This document shows, one piece after another, positions 1-8,660 of a stretch of DNA of 64,000 nt (position 1 is the first letter of the stretch; each line of letters begins with the position of its first letter). The stretch is from Ga0077555 sp050187415 (GTDB taxonomy: Bacteria; Pseudomonadota; Alphaproteobacteria; Rhizobiales; Hyphomicrobiaceae), in assembly GCA_050187415.1 (NCBI GenBank), contig JBFWXN010000002.1:62001-126000 (forward strand). Reading direction: 5' to 3'. The notes below the pieces were generated by a model. That model worked only from the letters and a program-made list of their open reading frames with translations. It was not told where the DNA came from and did no database searches. The position numbers were made by a program, and so were the translations under genes.

Positions 1-655
1 CGCACTCGTTGCGCAGCGACGGAAAGAGCGCGCCGCCCCCGACCATGGCCCGCTTGATCGAGGACACGTCGCGATCGAACTCCTCGGCCTTGTCGAGCAG
101 GATCTTCAGATAGTCCGGCACACCGACGTAGACGCTGGGGCGCAGCCGTTCGATGGCCTCGAGCTGCTGTTCCGTGGCGCCGGGCCCGGCGGCGATCACC
201 GTACAACCGAGCGATCGCGCGCCGGCGTCCAGGATCCACCCCCCCGGGGTCAGATGGTAGGCGAATGTGTTGTGTACCACGTCGGTCGACCGCACGCCTA
301 TTGCGTAGAGTGCGCGTGACGTGCGCCACCAGTCCCGGCCCAAACCCTCGGGCTCGAAGATCGGTCCCGGCGACATGAACACGCGACCGATCCGCCCGGG
401 CTCGCTCGTTGCAAACCCACCATAAGGCGGCCGCGCTGCCTGCAAATCCTTGAGCGACGATTTTCGCACCAGCGGCAGTTGCGCCAGAGCCTCGCGCGAG
501 GTCACGGACGTCACATCCGCGCCCTTGAGGTGCTCCTTCCAGCCGGCACACTCGGTGATCGCACGCTGGAGAAAGCCCGGCAGAAGTGCCGTTTGCGCCG
601 CTTCCCGCGCCTCATGAGGACGCGTCTCGAGCGTATCGAGAAATTCCAGAGCCAT
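1..655 (-). CDS. Phenylacetate-CoA ligase-like AMP-forming enzyme, C-terminus cut by window edge
   Basis: The first 218 residues of an adenylate-forming enzyme that runs off the left edge. The translation (starting MALEFLDTLETRPHE) has the short N-terminal helical part and the fold seen in the PaaK family, with a segment VYVGVPDYLKILLDKAEEF followed by a glycine-rich GGGALFP turn that corresponds to the nucleotide-binding region. PaaK-type enzymes activate aryl or aryl-acetic acids to CoA thioesters in the cytoplasm; the true substrate here is unknown. The ATG at 655 is chosen over the in-frame ATG at 670 because GGGAGAAG lies just before it. It is the last visible gene of the minus-strand unit that starts at 8315, 134 bp after LivF, so import and thioesterification are probably co-expressed. 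Confidence 0.8.
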   Translation of the reverse strand, partial: MALEFLDTLETRPHEAREAAQTALLPGFLQRAITECAGWKEHLKGADVTSVTSREALAQLPLVRKSSLKDLQAARPPYGGFATSEPGRIGRVFMSPGPIFEPEGLGRDWWRTSRALYAIGVRSTDVVHNTFAYHLTPGGWILDAGARSLGCTVIAAGPGATEQQLEAIERLRPSVYVGVPDYLKILLDKAEEFDRDVSSIKRAMVGGGALFPSLRNEC

Positions 656-789
656 CACTTCTCCCTGCATCGATCTGCGGCGCATCGCTCAGGACACATC
701 GCCAAAGCATGACACCTCGAGTAAATCAGTCGGTAAACGATGATCAAGCAACGACGCTGCGACGTGCGACAACGATACGGATGAGATGC

Positions 790-1629
790 TCACGCCAACC
801 AGCGCTTCCTGCGCTTGTAGTGCTTGACGTCGCGGAAGCTCCTGCGCTGATCCCCTCCACCCGTTCCGAGATAGAATTCCTTCACATCGGCATTCTCTCT
901 CAGTGCGATCGCATCGCCGTCCAGCACCACGCGTCCGTTCTCGAGGATGTAGCCGTAAGTGGCATATCTCAGTGCCATGTTTGTATTCTGTTCGGCGAGC
1001 AGAAAGGACACGCCCTCCTTTTCGTTGATGTCCTTTACGATTTCGAAAATCTGCTCGACGATCTGCGGCGCAAGCCCCATCGACGGCTCATCCAGAAGGA
1101 CCATGCTCGGGTCTGCCATGAGCGCTCGCCCAATGGCACACATCTGCTGTTCACCGCCCGAGGTATATCCCGCCAGGGCACCGCGTCGCTCCTTCAGATT
1201 GGGAAAGTGGGCGTAGACGCGCTCCAGGGACACATTGATCGCGGCCCGGCCGTCGCCTCGCGTGAAGGCGCCCGTCAGCAGATTTTCCTCGATCGTCAGA
1301 TGCCCGAAGCAGTGGCGGCCCTCCATGACTTGGATGCAGCCTCGCTTGACGAGATCGTTCGGCGTCAGGCCGTCGATGCGCTCGCCCTTGAACGTGATCG
1401 AACCTTTGGTCACCTCGCCGCGCTCAGCCTTCAGAAGGTTTGAAATGGAACGCAACGTCGTCGTCTTGCCTGCGCCGTTGGCTCCGAGCAGCGCGACGAT
1501 GCCGCCCTGCGGGACCGCGAGCGACACCCCTTTCAGCACCAGAATGACGTGATCGTAGATCACCTCGATGTTGTTCACCTCGACGATGGCAGCCGTCGTC
1601 GGCGTAGCGGAGGCAGAGGCTGCGGTCAT
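790..1629 (-). CDS. Branched-chain-type ABC importer ATPase, LivF-like (cluster 1)
   Basis: Cytoplasmic ATPase of 279 residues that would power the LivHM permease encoded just upstream. Walker A is GANGAGKTT (about residues 49-57), the signature is TSGGEQQ (156-162), Walker B is MVLLDEP (176-182), followed by the D-loop region and a switch histidine replaced by the LAEQN motif typical of LivF. It is about 40 residues longer than ordinary LivF because of an Ala/Thr-rich start and a very basic tail (YKRRKRWLA at the end). The reading frame continues further upstream, but ATG 1629 leaves the normal N-terminus; no strong Shine-Dalgarno is visible. It lies 97 bp after LivK in the same orientation. 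Family assignment is secure; substrate is not. Confidence 0.9.
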   Translation of the reverse strand: MTAASASATPTTAAIVEVNNIEVIYDHVILVLKGVSLAVPQGGIVALLGANGAGKTTTLRSISNLLKAERGEVTKGSITFKGERIDGLTPNDLVKRGCIQVMEGRHCFGHLTIEENLLTGAFTRGDGRAAINVSLERVYAHFPNLKERRGALAGYTSGGEQQMCAIGRALMADPSMVLLDEPSMGLAPQIVEQIFEIVKDINEKEGVSFLLAEQNTNMALRYATYGYILENGRVVLDGDAIALRENADVKEFYLGTGGGDQRRSFRDVKHYKRRKRWLA

Positions 1630-1726
1630 GCAGATCGATCCCAGACGAACTTCGACGACCATTGGGCAGTGTCGGACGGCAGAGGCCGGGCCGAGCCCCA
1701 ACGCCTGCCGCCCCGCTTCCGCGTGA

Positions 1727-3043
1727 CTAGCCTTCCTTGGAGCAGTCACGCGGCGTAATGTTCTTCTCCTTCGCATACTTCGCCGACTGTTCCTCGACCA
1801 GCTTGTCGAGCACCGATCGGTCGGCCGTGTAATAGTCGGAGATGATCTTCCACGCCTTGCCGTCCCATTGCTGCACACGGGCAACGTCGGCACCTTGGTG
1901 ATCCGAGCAGGTCAGCTTGAGCGGCCTGATCATGCCCTCGAAACCTGCTTCCTTTATGCGCGCCTCTGTGATGTTGAGATGATCGAAGCCCCACTGTATC
2001 TGCTCGCCCGTGAGCGGCTTCTTGCCGAATTTGCCCTGAGCCGTGCGGATTGCCTCGGTTCCGATGAACGCGTTGACCAGGCCGCGGTTGTAGAGCACTT
2101 GGCCGAAATCGTCCTTCGCCAGCCCCTTGCCCTTGTCGATCACGAGTTTCTGAATGTCCTCGTGCACTTTGAATTTGCCGGCCGGATGCTGAAGCATCAG
2201 CGCCTTGTAGCCCTTGGCGCCGTCGCCCGCCGGGGCGACGTCCGGCTCCGCGCCCGACCACCAGATGCCGATCATCTTGTCGCGCGGATAGGCGACCGCC
2301 GCCGCCTCCTTGATGGCCGTGCCGTTCATTACGCCCCAGCCCCAGAGCAGGACGTAGTCCGGCCGGTCGCGGCGGATCGAGAGCCACTGCGATTTCTGCT
2401 CGACGCCCGGATGGGTGACGGGAATGCCTTTGTACTCGAACCCGAACTTCTTCGCGAACGCCTCGAGGGCCAGGATCGGCTCCTTGCCGTAGGGGCTGTC
2501 GTGATAGACGAGGGTGATCTTCTTGCCCTTGAGCTTGTCGGTGCCGCCGAGTTCCTTTGCAATGTGCTGGACCGCGACACTCGCGCCGGTCCAGTAGCTG
2601 CCGAGCGCGATGAAGTTCCACGGGAACACGGCACCGTTGCGGCTTTCCGAGCGGCCATAGCCGAGCGTCAGCAGCGGAATCTTGTCGACCGGCGCCTTCT
2701 CCGTCAGCGCAAACGTGATGCCGGTCGAAAGCGGGGCGAAGTAGGCAGCCCCGGTCGGCCCCTTGCCTTTGAGGCGCTCGTAGCACTCGACGCCCTTGTC
2801 CGTCGCGTACCCGGTCTCGCATTCCTCGTAGATGATCTTGACGCCGTTGATGCCGCCGTCGCGTGCATTCAGCATCTCGAAGAAGTCCGCGGTACCATTG
2901 GCCCACGGCACGCCGTTTACCGCATAGGCACCCGTTCGGTAGACCAGCGCCGGAATAAACTGTTCGCCTTCCGCGAACGCCTGCGGCGCGGCGAGAAGCC
3001 CTGCGGCGACCAGCGCCGAGATGCCGAGCGAAGTTCTCATCAT
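1727..3043 (-). CDS. Periplasmic substrate-binding protein, LivK-like (cluster 1)
   Basis: Periplasmic binding protein of 438 residues for the cluster 1 importer. A clear signal peptide (MMRTSLGISALVAAGLLAA, cleavage after AFA near residue 24) is followed by a type I periplasmic-binding fold (peripla_BP_6 type) beginning with the FIPALVYRTGAYA strand. It is longer than LivK of E. coli (about 370 residues) and belongs to the subgroup that travels with acyl-CoA ligases in proteobacteria, for which aromatic or other organic acids rather than leucine are plausible ligands (inference). Start ATG 3043 has GGAGG four bases upstream; the alternative is the adjacent ATG at 3040. It lies 115 bp after LivM and before LivF. 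Confidence 0.9.
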   Translation of the reverse strand: MMRTSLGISALVAAGLLAAPQAFAEGEQFIPALVYRTGAYAVNGVPWANGTADFFEMLNARDGGINGVKIIYEECETGYATDKGVECYERLKGKGPTGAAYFAPLSTGITFALTEKAPVDKIPLLTLGYGRSESRNGAVFPWNFIALGSYWTGASVAVQHIAKELGGTDKLKGKKITLVYHDSPYGKEPILALEAFAKKFGFEYKGIPVTHPGVEQKSQWLSIRRDRPDYVLLWGWGVMNGTAIKEAAAVAYPRDKMIGIWWSGAEPDVAPAGDGAKGYKALMLQHPAGKFKVHEDIQKLVIDKGKGLAKDDFGQVLYNRGLVNAFIGTEAIRTAQGKFGKKPLTGEQIQWGFDHLNITEARIKEAGFEGMIRPLKLTCSDHQGADVARVQQWDGKAWKIISDYYTADRSVLDKLVEEQSAKYAKEKNITPRDCSKEG

Positions 3044-3158
3044 GTTTCCTCCGTGTTGTTGGCCTCCCGAACGTACTGGAAGGCAATCGGTAGTGGCGGA
3101 CGTCAGTCTCGTTGCGCTTCGTGGAGCCCGGCCGCTTGGCTCTAGGAAGTATGCTGAT

Positions 3159-4322
3159 TCAGTAAGGATAGGGCCAAAGTCGCAACTTCTCCTTGGCCAG
3201 CGAAATGAGTCGCGCGAAGCCATGCGGCTCTTTGATCAGCAGCAGGCAGATCAGCGATCCGAAGACGATGAACTCGATATGCGAAACCGTTTCCGTCGAG
3301 CTGATGTGGTGCGCAAACTCGATCAGCCAGGACGCGTCCAGGCTATTGCCGAGCGCCAGCAGCGGCGACACGAGAATGGGCAAAATCTGGTTCAGAAGGA
3401 TCGGCAGGATAAGGATGAAGCCCGCCCCGAGGAACGACCCGAGGATCGAGCCGAGTCCGCCGATGATGACCATGAACAGGAGTTGCAGAGACCGGTTGAT
3501 GTCGAAAGCCAGCGGCTCCCAGGCGCCGAGATAGACGAAAGCCCACAACGCTCCGGCCACGCCCACGATGAACGAGGAGACGGCAAAGGCCGAAAGCTTC
3601 GCGATGAAGGGGCGAATGCCCATCAACTCGGCGGCGATATCCATGTCGCGGATCGCCATCCATTGCCGCCCGATGTTGCCGCGAACCAGGTTCTTTGCAA
3701 CCAGTGCGAACACAGTCACGAACATCAGGCAAAGCAGGTACCGCTCGATCGGATCGTCAACCACCCAGCCGAAGAAGTTGAGCTCAGGTGCGCTTACCGA
3801 ACCTGACGGCACATAGTTCGTGAACCATCCCACGCGCAGAAACACCCAATCGAAAAAGAACTGCGCGGCCAATGTGGCAACCGCCAGATAAAGTCCCTTG
3901 ATCCGCAGCGATGGGATTCCGAACAGCACACCGACGATCGCCGAGCACAGCCCGCCGAGCAGGACCGACACCAGCACAGGCAGCGCCGGCAGTCCGATCT
4001 CGGAAATGCCATTGCTGAACTTGTACGCCATGTAAGCGCCGATCGCCATGAATGCGCCTGAGCCGAGCGAAATCTGTCCGCAATACCCGATCAGGATATT
4101 CACGCCGATCGCCGCCAGCGCAAGAATGAGGAACGGCAGAAGTATGGCGCGCAGCAGGTACTCGCCACCGAACGGCCAGATTTGGAGATGGGCGAGCAGC
4201 GGCACGCCGACGAACGCGACGGCGAGCAGCACCAGCAGGCCATTTCGATCCTGCCGGAGGGGAAAGATCGCCATATCTGAGGCGTAGGTCGTCTTGAACT
4301 GGCCGGTCTCGCGGTAGAGCAT
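3159..4322 (-). CDS. Branched-chain-type ABC permease, LivM-like (cluster 1)
   Basis: Inner-membrane permease of 387 residues. Many hydrophobic segments are visible (for example around LLVLLAVAFVGVPLLA, ALAAIGVNILIGYCG and LQLLFMVIIGGLG), including the conserved GQISLGSGAFMAIGAYMAY stretch that marks the LivM/BPD_transp_2 family and the GGLGSILGSFLGA loop that contacts the ATPase. It pairs with LivH, whose gene ends only 13 bp upstream, so the two are almost certainly translated from one mRNA. The C-terminal tail (FARLISLAKEKLRLWPYPY) is longer than usual. Shine-Dalgarno before ATG 4322 is weak (GAGAGG about 10 bases away), suggesting coupling to LivH translation. Confidence 0.9.
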   Translation of the reverse strand: MLYRETGQFKTTYASDMAIFPLRQDRNGLLVLLAVAFVGVPLLAHLQIWPFGGEYLLRAILLPFLILALAAIGVNILIGYCGQISLGSGAFMAIGAYMAYKFSNGISEIGLPALPVLVSVLLGGLCSAIVGVLFGIPSLRIKGLYLAVATLAAQFFFDWVFLRVGWFTNYVPSGSVSAPELNFFGWVVDDPIERYLLCLMFVTVFALVAKNLVRGNIGRQWMAIRDMDIAAELMGIRPFIAKLSAFAVSSFIVGVAGALWAFVYLGAWEPLAFDINRSLQLLFMVIIGGLGSILGSFLGAGFILILPILLNQILPILVSPLLALGNSLDASWLIEFAHHISSTETVSHIEFIVFGSLICLLLIKEPHGFARLISLAKEKLRLWPYPY

Positions 4323-4335
4323 GTCTCGCTGCCTC

Positions 4336-5430
4336 TCAAATCCGCTCGATGATCTTTTCGCCGAACAGGCCTTGCGGCCGAACGAGAAGCACGGCGAGCG
4401 CGAGCACGTAGGCGAACCAGTACTCGATGCCGCCGCCGATCAACTCTCCGAGGTAAAGCTCGGCCAGCTTTTCGCCTGCACCCACGATCAATCCCCCAAC
4501 GATCGCACCCGGTACCGACGTGAAGCCGCCGATGATGAGCACCGGTAGCGCCTTGAGCGCGAGAAACGTGATTGAAAACTGAACTCCGAGCTTTGTGCCC
4601 CAGACGGTGGCCGCAACGAGTGCAACGAGCCCCGCGACCAACCAGACTATGAACCAGATCCACGAGATCGGAATTCCGACCGACTGCGCCGCCGCGTGAT
4701 CGTCAGCCACGGCGCGAAGAGCCCGGCCCGTCTTGGTATACTGAAAGAAAAGCGCCAGTGTGACGACGAGCACGCCGGCGATCACAGCGCCCCAGACATC
4801 CAGCTTGTTGATGAGAATGCCGCCTGGAAAGAGGCTGTCGAGCAGGATCATCGGATCCGTCGGAAAAAGCTGCAGCGGATAGACATCCGACCCGAATACC
4901 ATCTGCGATAAGCCCTCGAGCGCGAAAGTCGCCCCGATGGTCGCCATGAACAACGTCAAGCCGTCCTGGTTGAGGAGCGGTCTCAGCACCCACTTCTCGA
5001 TGACAAAGGCACACAGCGCCATGACCGCGCCGGAAAAGAGAATGGCGAGCGGAATGGCGGCAACCGCCGCCACGCCTTTCGCCGTCAAGAAATCGAGCGA
5101 CCGCACGAGAGCGAGCCCCGCGACCAGAACCATCGCGCCCTGCGCATAATTGAACACACCAGACGCTTTGAAGATCAAGACGAAGCCAAGAGCGACCAGC
5201 GAATAAAGCACGCCGGAGAGAAGCCCTCCGACTAGGATCTCCACAAAGCTTCCCGGATTGTCGAAGGCACGGGCAGCAAGAAAGGCGACGAACAATGCCG
5301 CGACCACGGCCAGCACCAGGTGCACGACCGTGTCGACGCTGGAACGCCGGTCGCCCTTCAGCAGGGCAAACATCAAACCGGCGAAGATCGCCCCGATACC
5401 GCCTGGAATTGCAAAGCTGATCGCCGACAT
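4336..5430 (-). CDS. Branched-chain-type ABC permease, LivH-like, with N-terminal extension (cluster 1)
   Basis: Second membrane subunit of the cluster 1 importer, 364 residues. The LivH core starts near residue 64 with VEILVGGLLSGVLYSLVALG and contains FNYAQGAMVLVAG, the LivH signature, and the IGGFTSVPGAIVGGLIVG coupling loop. About 65-70 residues precede it and form two additional hydrophobic segments (SFAIPGGIGAIFAGLMFALL and VVHLVLAVVAALFVAFLAA) that standard LivH (about 290-310 residues) lacks. It starts 27 bp after LivG and ends 13 bp before LivM. Confidence in the family is high; the extension is real in the frame but translation could begin later. Confidence 0.9.
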   Translation of the reverse strand: MSAISFAIPGGIGAIFAGLMFALLKGDRRSSVDTVVHLVLAVVAALFVAFLAARAFDNPGSFVEILVGGLLSGVLYSLVALGFVLIFKASGVFNYAQGAMVLVAGLALVRSLDFLTAKGVAAVAAIPLAILFSGAVMALCAFVIEKWVLRPLLNQDGLTLFMATIGATFALEGLSQMVFGSDVYPLQLFPTDPMILLDSLFPGGILINKLDVWGAVIAGVLVVTLALFFQYTKTGRALRAVADDHAAAQSVGIPISWIWFIVWLVAGLVALVAATVWGTKLGVQFSITFLALKALPVLIIGGFTSVPGAIVGGLIVGAGEKLAELYLGELIGGGIEYWFAYVLALAVLLVRPQGLFGEKIIERI

Positions 5431-5457
5431 TTTAGGTTCGAAACCCGCAAACGAAAG

Positions 5458-6333
5458 TTAATGGGAAACGCCGAGATAGGCATCGATCACTTTCGGATCG
5501 CGCTTCACCTCGTCCGGGGTGCCGTCCGCGATCTTGCGCCCGTACTCGAGCACCACGACCCGATCCGAGAGGTCCATCACCACGCCCATGTCGTGCTCGA
5601 TCAGCGCGATGGTCGTACCGAGCGACTGGTTGATGGAGAGAATGAAGCGGCTCATGTCCTCTTTCTCTTCGAGGTTCATGCCCGCCATCGGCTCGTCCAG
5701 CAGCAGTAGCTCCGGCTCCATGGCAAGGGCGCGTCCAAGTTCGACGCGTTTCTGCAATCCATAAGGAAGCTTTCCGACGGGGACCTTCCGGATGTGCTCG
5801 ATCTCGAGAAAGTCGATCAATTTCTCGACGACCTCGCGATGCGCGATTTCCTCCCGTTCCGCCGGCCCGATCCTGAGTGCCTGCCAGAACAGCCCGCGCC
5901 GCATCTTGAGCGTGCGCCCCGCCATCATGTTGTCGAGTGTGGTCATGCCGCGGAACAGAGCGACGTTCTGGAACGTCCGCGAGATGCCGGAGGTGGCGGC
6001 GAAGTAGGGACGCATCTCCCGCCGGCGTTCGCCTTTGAACGTGATCACACCGTGTTGAGGAAAATAAAAGCCGTTGATCACATTCAGCATCGACGTCTTG
6101 CCGGCGCCGTTGGGGCCGATGATCGCGCGGATCTCACCCTTCCGGATATCGAAGGAGACGTCGCTGATGGCGCGTACGCCGCCGAATGAAAGTGAAACAT
6201 TCTCCGCGGAAAGAATAACCTCGCCGACGCGCCGCCGCGCGGTCTCCGCCCGCCCGTCTCGCTCGTTCCCGGCCATCGCCTCGGCAAGAGACGAGACCTT
6301 TTCGATCGGTGCCGTCTGCGCCTCCACGCTCAT
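5458..6333 (-). CDS. Branched-chain-type ABC importer ATPase, LivG-like (cluster 1)
   Basis: Cytoplasmic ATPase of 291 residues, partner of the LivF-like protein. Walker A GPNGAGKTS is at about 73-81, the LivG-type degenerate signature is LPYGLQKRVELGRAL, and Walker B is LLLLDEP, followed by MAGMNLEEKE, a LivG hallmark. A roughly 40-residue hydrophilic N-terminal extension rich in Glu, Ala and Arg precedes the ABC domain. Its start codon overlaps the stop of the upstream acyl-CoA ligase by four bases (ATGA at 6330-6333), so translation is probably coupled and the ligase and importer are one operon. Confidence 0.92.
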   Translation of the reverse strand: MSVEAQTAPIEKVSSLAEAMAGNERDGRAETARRRVGEVILSAENVSLSFGGVRAISDVSFDIRKGEIRAIIGPNGAGKTSMLNVINGFYFPQHGVITFKGERRREMRPYFAATSGISRTFQNVALFRGMTTLDNMMAGRTLKMRRGLFWQALRIGPAEREEIAHREVVEKLIDFLEIEHIRKVPVGKLPYGLQKRVELGRALAMEPELLLLDEPMAGMNLEEKEDMSRFILSINQSLGTTIALIEHDMGVVMDLSDRVVVLEYGRKIADGTPDEVKRDPKVIDAYLGVSH

Positions 6334-8315
6334 TCGGCCGCCTCCCTGAGTGCCGCGTCCGCCGCCGGATAGGTCTTGGCGTCGACGATCTCGACCTCGC
6401 CCTCGATCCGGCCCTTGCGCCCATCCTCGAATGTCACCTCGACCGAGAGACGTGCATTGCGGGAGCCGTCGTAGAGGGCCGCGATGAAGGGCTGATAGCG
6501 CTCCGCGATGAAGCTGCGCCGCACCTTTTGCGTGCGCGTGAGCTCGCCGTCGTCGGCATCGAGCTCCTTGTGCAGGATCAGAAAGCGACGCACCTGCGAT
6601 CCCGCCACCATCGGCTCGTTGGCGAGCGAACGGTTCAACTCGTCGATGCGCCGCTCGACCATCTCGCGCACCTGTGGGTGGCCCGCAAGCTCCTGGTAGC
6701 TCGCATAGGTGACGTTGTTGCGCTCGGCCCAGTTTCCGACGCTCGTCAGGTCGATGTTGATGAAGGCCGTCGCATAGTCACGTCCGTTTCCGAAGACGAC
6801 CGCCTCCTTGATCTCAGGATAGAACTTGAGCCGATTCTCGACGTATTTCGGCGAGAAGATCGCCCCGTTCGTCAATCGGCCGACATCCTTGGCACGGTCG
6901 ATGATCCTCAGATGGCCGTTGTGGTCGATGAAACCGGCATCACCCGTGCGCACCCAGCCGTCGGCCGTCTTGGTTGCTGCCGTCGCCTCGTCGTTCTTGA
7001 AATACTTGTAGAAAACGCCCGGACTCTTGAAGAGCACCTCGCCACTGCCCTCCTCGATCTTGATCTGCACCTGCGGACCGGGCTTGCCGACCGTCTCTGG
7101 ATAGACCTCGCCGTCAGGCTGAAGCGTGATGAAGACGCTCGCCTCGGTCTGCCCATAGAGCTGCTTCAGATTGATGCCGAGCCCCCGAAAGAATGAGAAG
7201 AGTTCCGGCCCGATGGCTTCGCCGGCCGTGTAGGCGATGCGCAGATTGGAGAACCCCATCCGATTGCGGAGTGGCCCGTAGACCAGGAAATCGCCGAACC
7301 GATACTTCAGCCGATCGACAAAACCCACCGGTTTACCGTCGAGAACCTTCTCGCCGACGCGCCGGGCGACATCGAGGAACATGCGGAAAATGTGGCGCTT
7401 GATTGGGCCCGCATCCTCCATCCGAACCATGATCTGAGTAAGCATGGCCTCGAAAACCCGCGGCGGGGCGAAGAAATAGGTAGGCCCGATCTCGCGACGA
7501 TCGTCGGTCGCGGTGTCAGGGCTTTCGGGGCAGCAGACCGTCAGGGCACCCGCGAAAGCCTGTCCGTAGGAAAAGATATGGTCACCGACCCACGCCATCG
7601 GCAGATAGGCGATCATCGTATCGTCAGGCGTGAAGTGATCGAAAAGATTGGCATTCGTGCCTGAGACCACCACGTTGTCGTGCGTCAACATTACGCCCTT
7701 GGGGCGGCCCGTCGTTCCCGAGGTATAAAGGATGACGCTGACATCCGAGCCCTTCCCCTCCTCGATCAATCTCGTCCAGGCATCGCCCGCCCCTGGATCG
7801 CGCGTCAGGATCTCGCGGCCCGATTTCTGGACGTCGCCAAGCTTGTGCAGCCTCGACGCGTCGTAGTCCTCGAGGCCGCGCGGATTATCATAGATGATCC
7901 GTTCGAGCCGCGGCAGCCGATCGGCAATCGAAAGGACCTTGTCCGCCTGCTCCTGATCCTCGACCACGGCGAGACGCACCTCGGCGTGGTCCAGAACGTA
8001 GGCCATCTCCTCGGCAACCGAGTCCTGGTAAAGCGGAACAGGAATGGCGCCGAGACTCTGCGCGGCGGTGAAGGTCCAATAGAGTTGAGGCCGGTTGTCG
8101 CCGATGATCGCAACGGCGTCGCCCCGCTTCAGTCCAAGCGCCCGTAAGCCTAGTGCCAGGGCCCGGACCTCGCCCAGCACCTCGGCCCAGGTCCACGTTT
8201 GCCAGATTCCGAATTCCTTTTCGCGAAACGCCGGTCGCGAGCCGTAGGTAGCGGCATTGCGCAGCAACAACTTCGGAATCGTATCGGGTTGCGCGTGGGC
8301 GATCCCAGCGGTCAC
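6330..8315 (-). CDS. Long-chain-type acyl-CoA synthetase (AMP-forming)
   Basis: Cytoplasmic or membrane-associated AMP-forming ligase of 661 residues; it would convert a carboxylic acid, ATP and CoA to acyl-CoA. The phosphate-binding motif YTSGTTGRPKG spans about residues 198-208; the adenine-binding YGQTEAS and the TGDAGFID hinge-domain motif are present, with the C-terminal lobe carrying the DRAKD element. Length and the ACSL-like motifs place it with long-chain/FadD15-type ligases rather than with the PaaK group. The start is GTG 8315, preceded by a strong GGGAGG seven bases upstream. It is the first gene of the minus-strand import operon and overlaps LivG by four bases. Substrate may be aryl or branched rather than a long fatty acid; this cannot be read from sequence. 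Confidence 0.9.
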   Translation of the reverse strand: MTAGIAHAQPDTIPKLLLRNAATYGSRPAFREKEFGIWQTWTWAEVLGEVRALALGLRALGLKRGDAVAIIGDNRPQLYWTFTAAQSLGAIPVPLYQDSVAEEMAYVLDHAEVRLAVVEDQEQADKVLSIADRLPRLERIIYDNPRGLEDYDASRLHKLGDVQKSGREILTRDPGAGDAWTRLIEEGKGSDVSVILYTSGTTGRPKGVMLTHDNVVVSGTNANLFDHFTPDDTMIAYLPMAWVGDHIFSYGQAFAGALTVCCPESPDTATDDRREIGPTYFFAPPRVFEAMLTQIMVRMEDAGPIKRHIFRMFLDVARRVGEKVLDGKPVGFVDRLKYRFGDFLVYGPLRNRMGFSNLRIAYTAGEAIGPELFSFFRGLGINLKQLYGQTEASVFITLQPDGEVYPETVGKPGPQVQIKIEEGSGEVLFKSPGVFYKYFKNDEATAATKTADGWVRTGDAGFIDHNGHLRIIDRAKDVGRLTNGAIFSPKYVENRLKFYPEIKEAVVFGNGRDYATAFINIDLTSVGNWAERNNVTYASYQELAGHPQVREMVERRIDELNRSLANEPMVAGSQVRRFLILHKELDADDGELTRTQKVRRSFIAERYQPFIAALYDGSRNARLSVEVTFEDGRKGRIEGEVEIVDAKTYPAADAALREAAE

Positions 8316-8660
8316 GGTTATGCCTCCCTGACGATCGGAATGTAGTGGCCACGACCGGTCGATCCGACGAGCCCATCATCCTCTTGTTCCGCGCCCTTCG
8401 GACACGGCCTTCGCCTCCACTCGTCCGACACGCGTGCAACGACATGACCATCGGACGTGCGCGCCTGACCGCCTCGAGCATGCTGCGAGCAGCCGCGCAG
8501 GCCATTCCATGACCGGCCGGACAAGGCCTAGATGCTCATAAATCGGCGTACTGCTCAAGACTCGGCTGGACAGACCAGAAGACAAAACTATGTTATACTG
8601 AAGCTCTTAGTGCGAGATCCAGACGCCCAAGCGATCCGATATCGTATTTCTTAGAGGTGA
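8316..8660. other. Intergenic leader of the cluster 1 operon
   Basis: A 345-base stretch between the Crp/Fnr gene stop and the GTG of the acyl-CoA ligase. Small open frames exist but lack codon structure and are not called. It contains a locally AT-rich patch around 8581-8610, an 8-bp palindrome CGATATCG (8636-8643) and 6-bp arms GTCCGA/TCGGAC (about 8424-8455), none of them decisive. It must hold the promoter for the ligase-Liv operon, but I could not find a convincing -35/-10 pair on the minus strand. Confidence 0.4.

Noticed and set aside
8581..8610. AT-rich TATGTTATACT patch as a promoter of the ligase-Liv operon
   Set aside because: No matching -35 at 16-18 bp on either strand.
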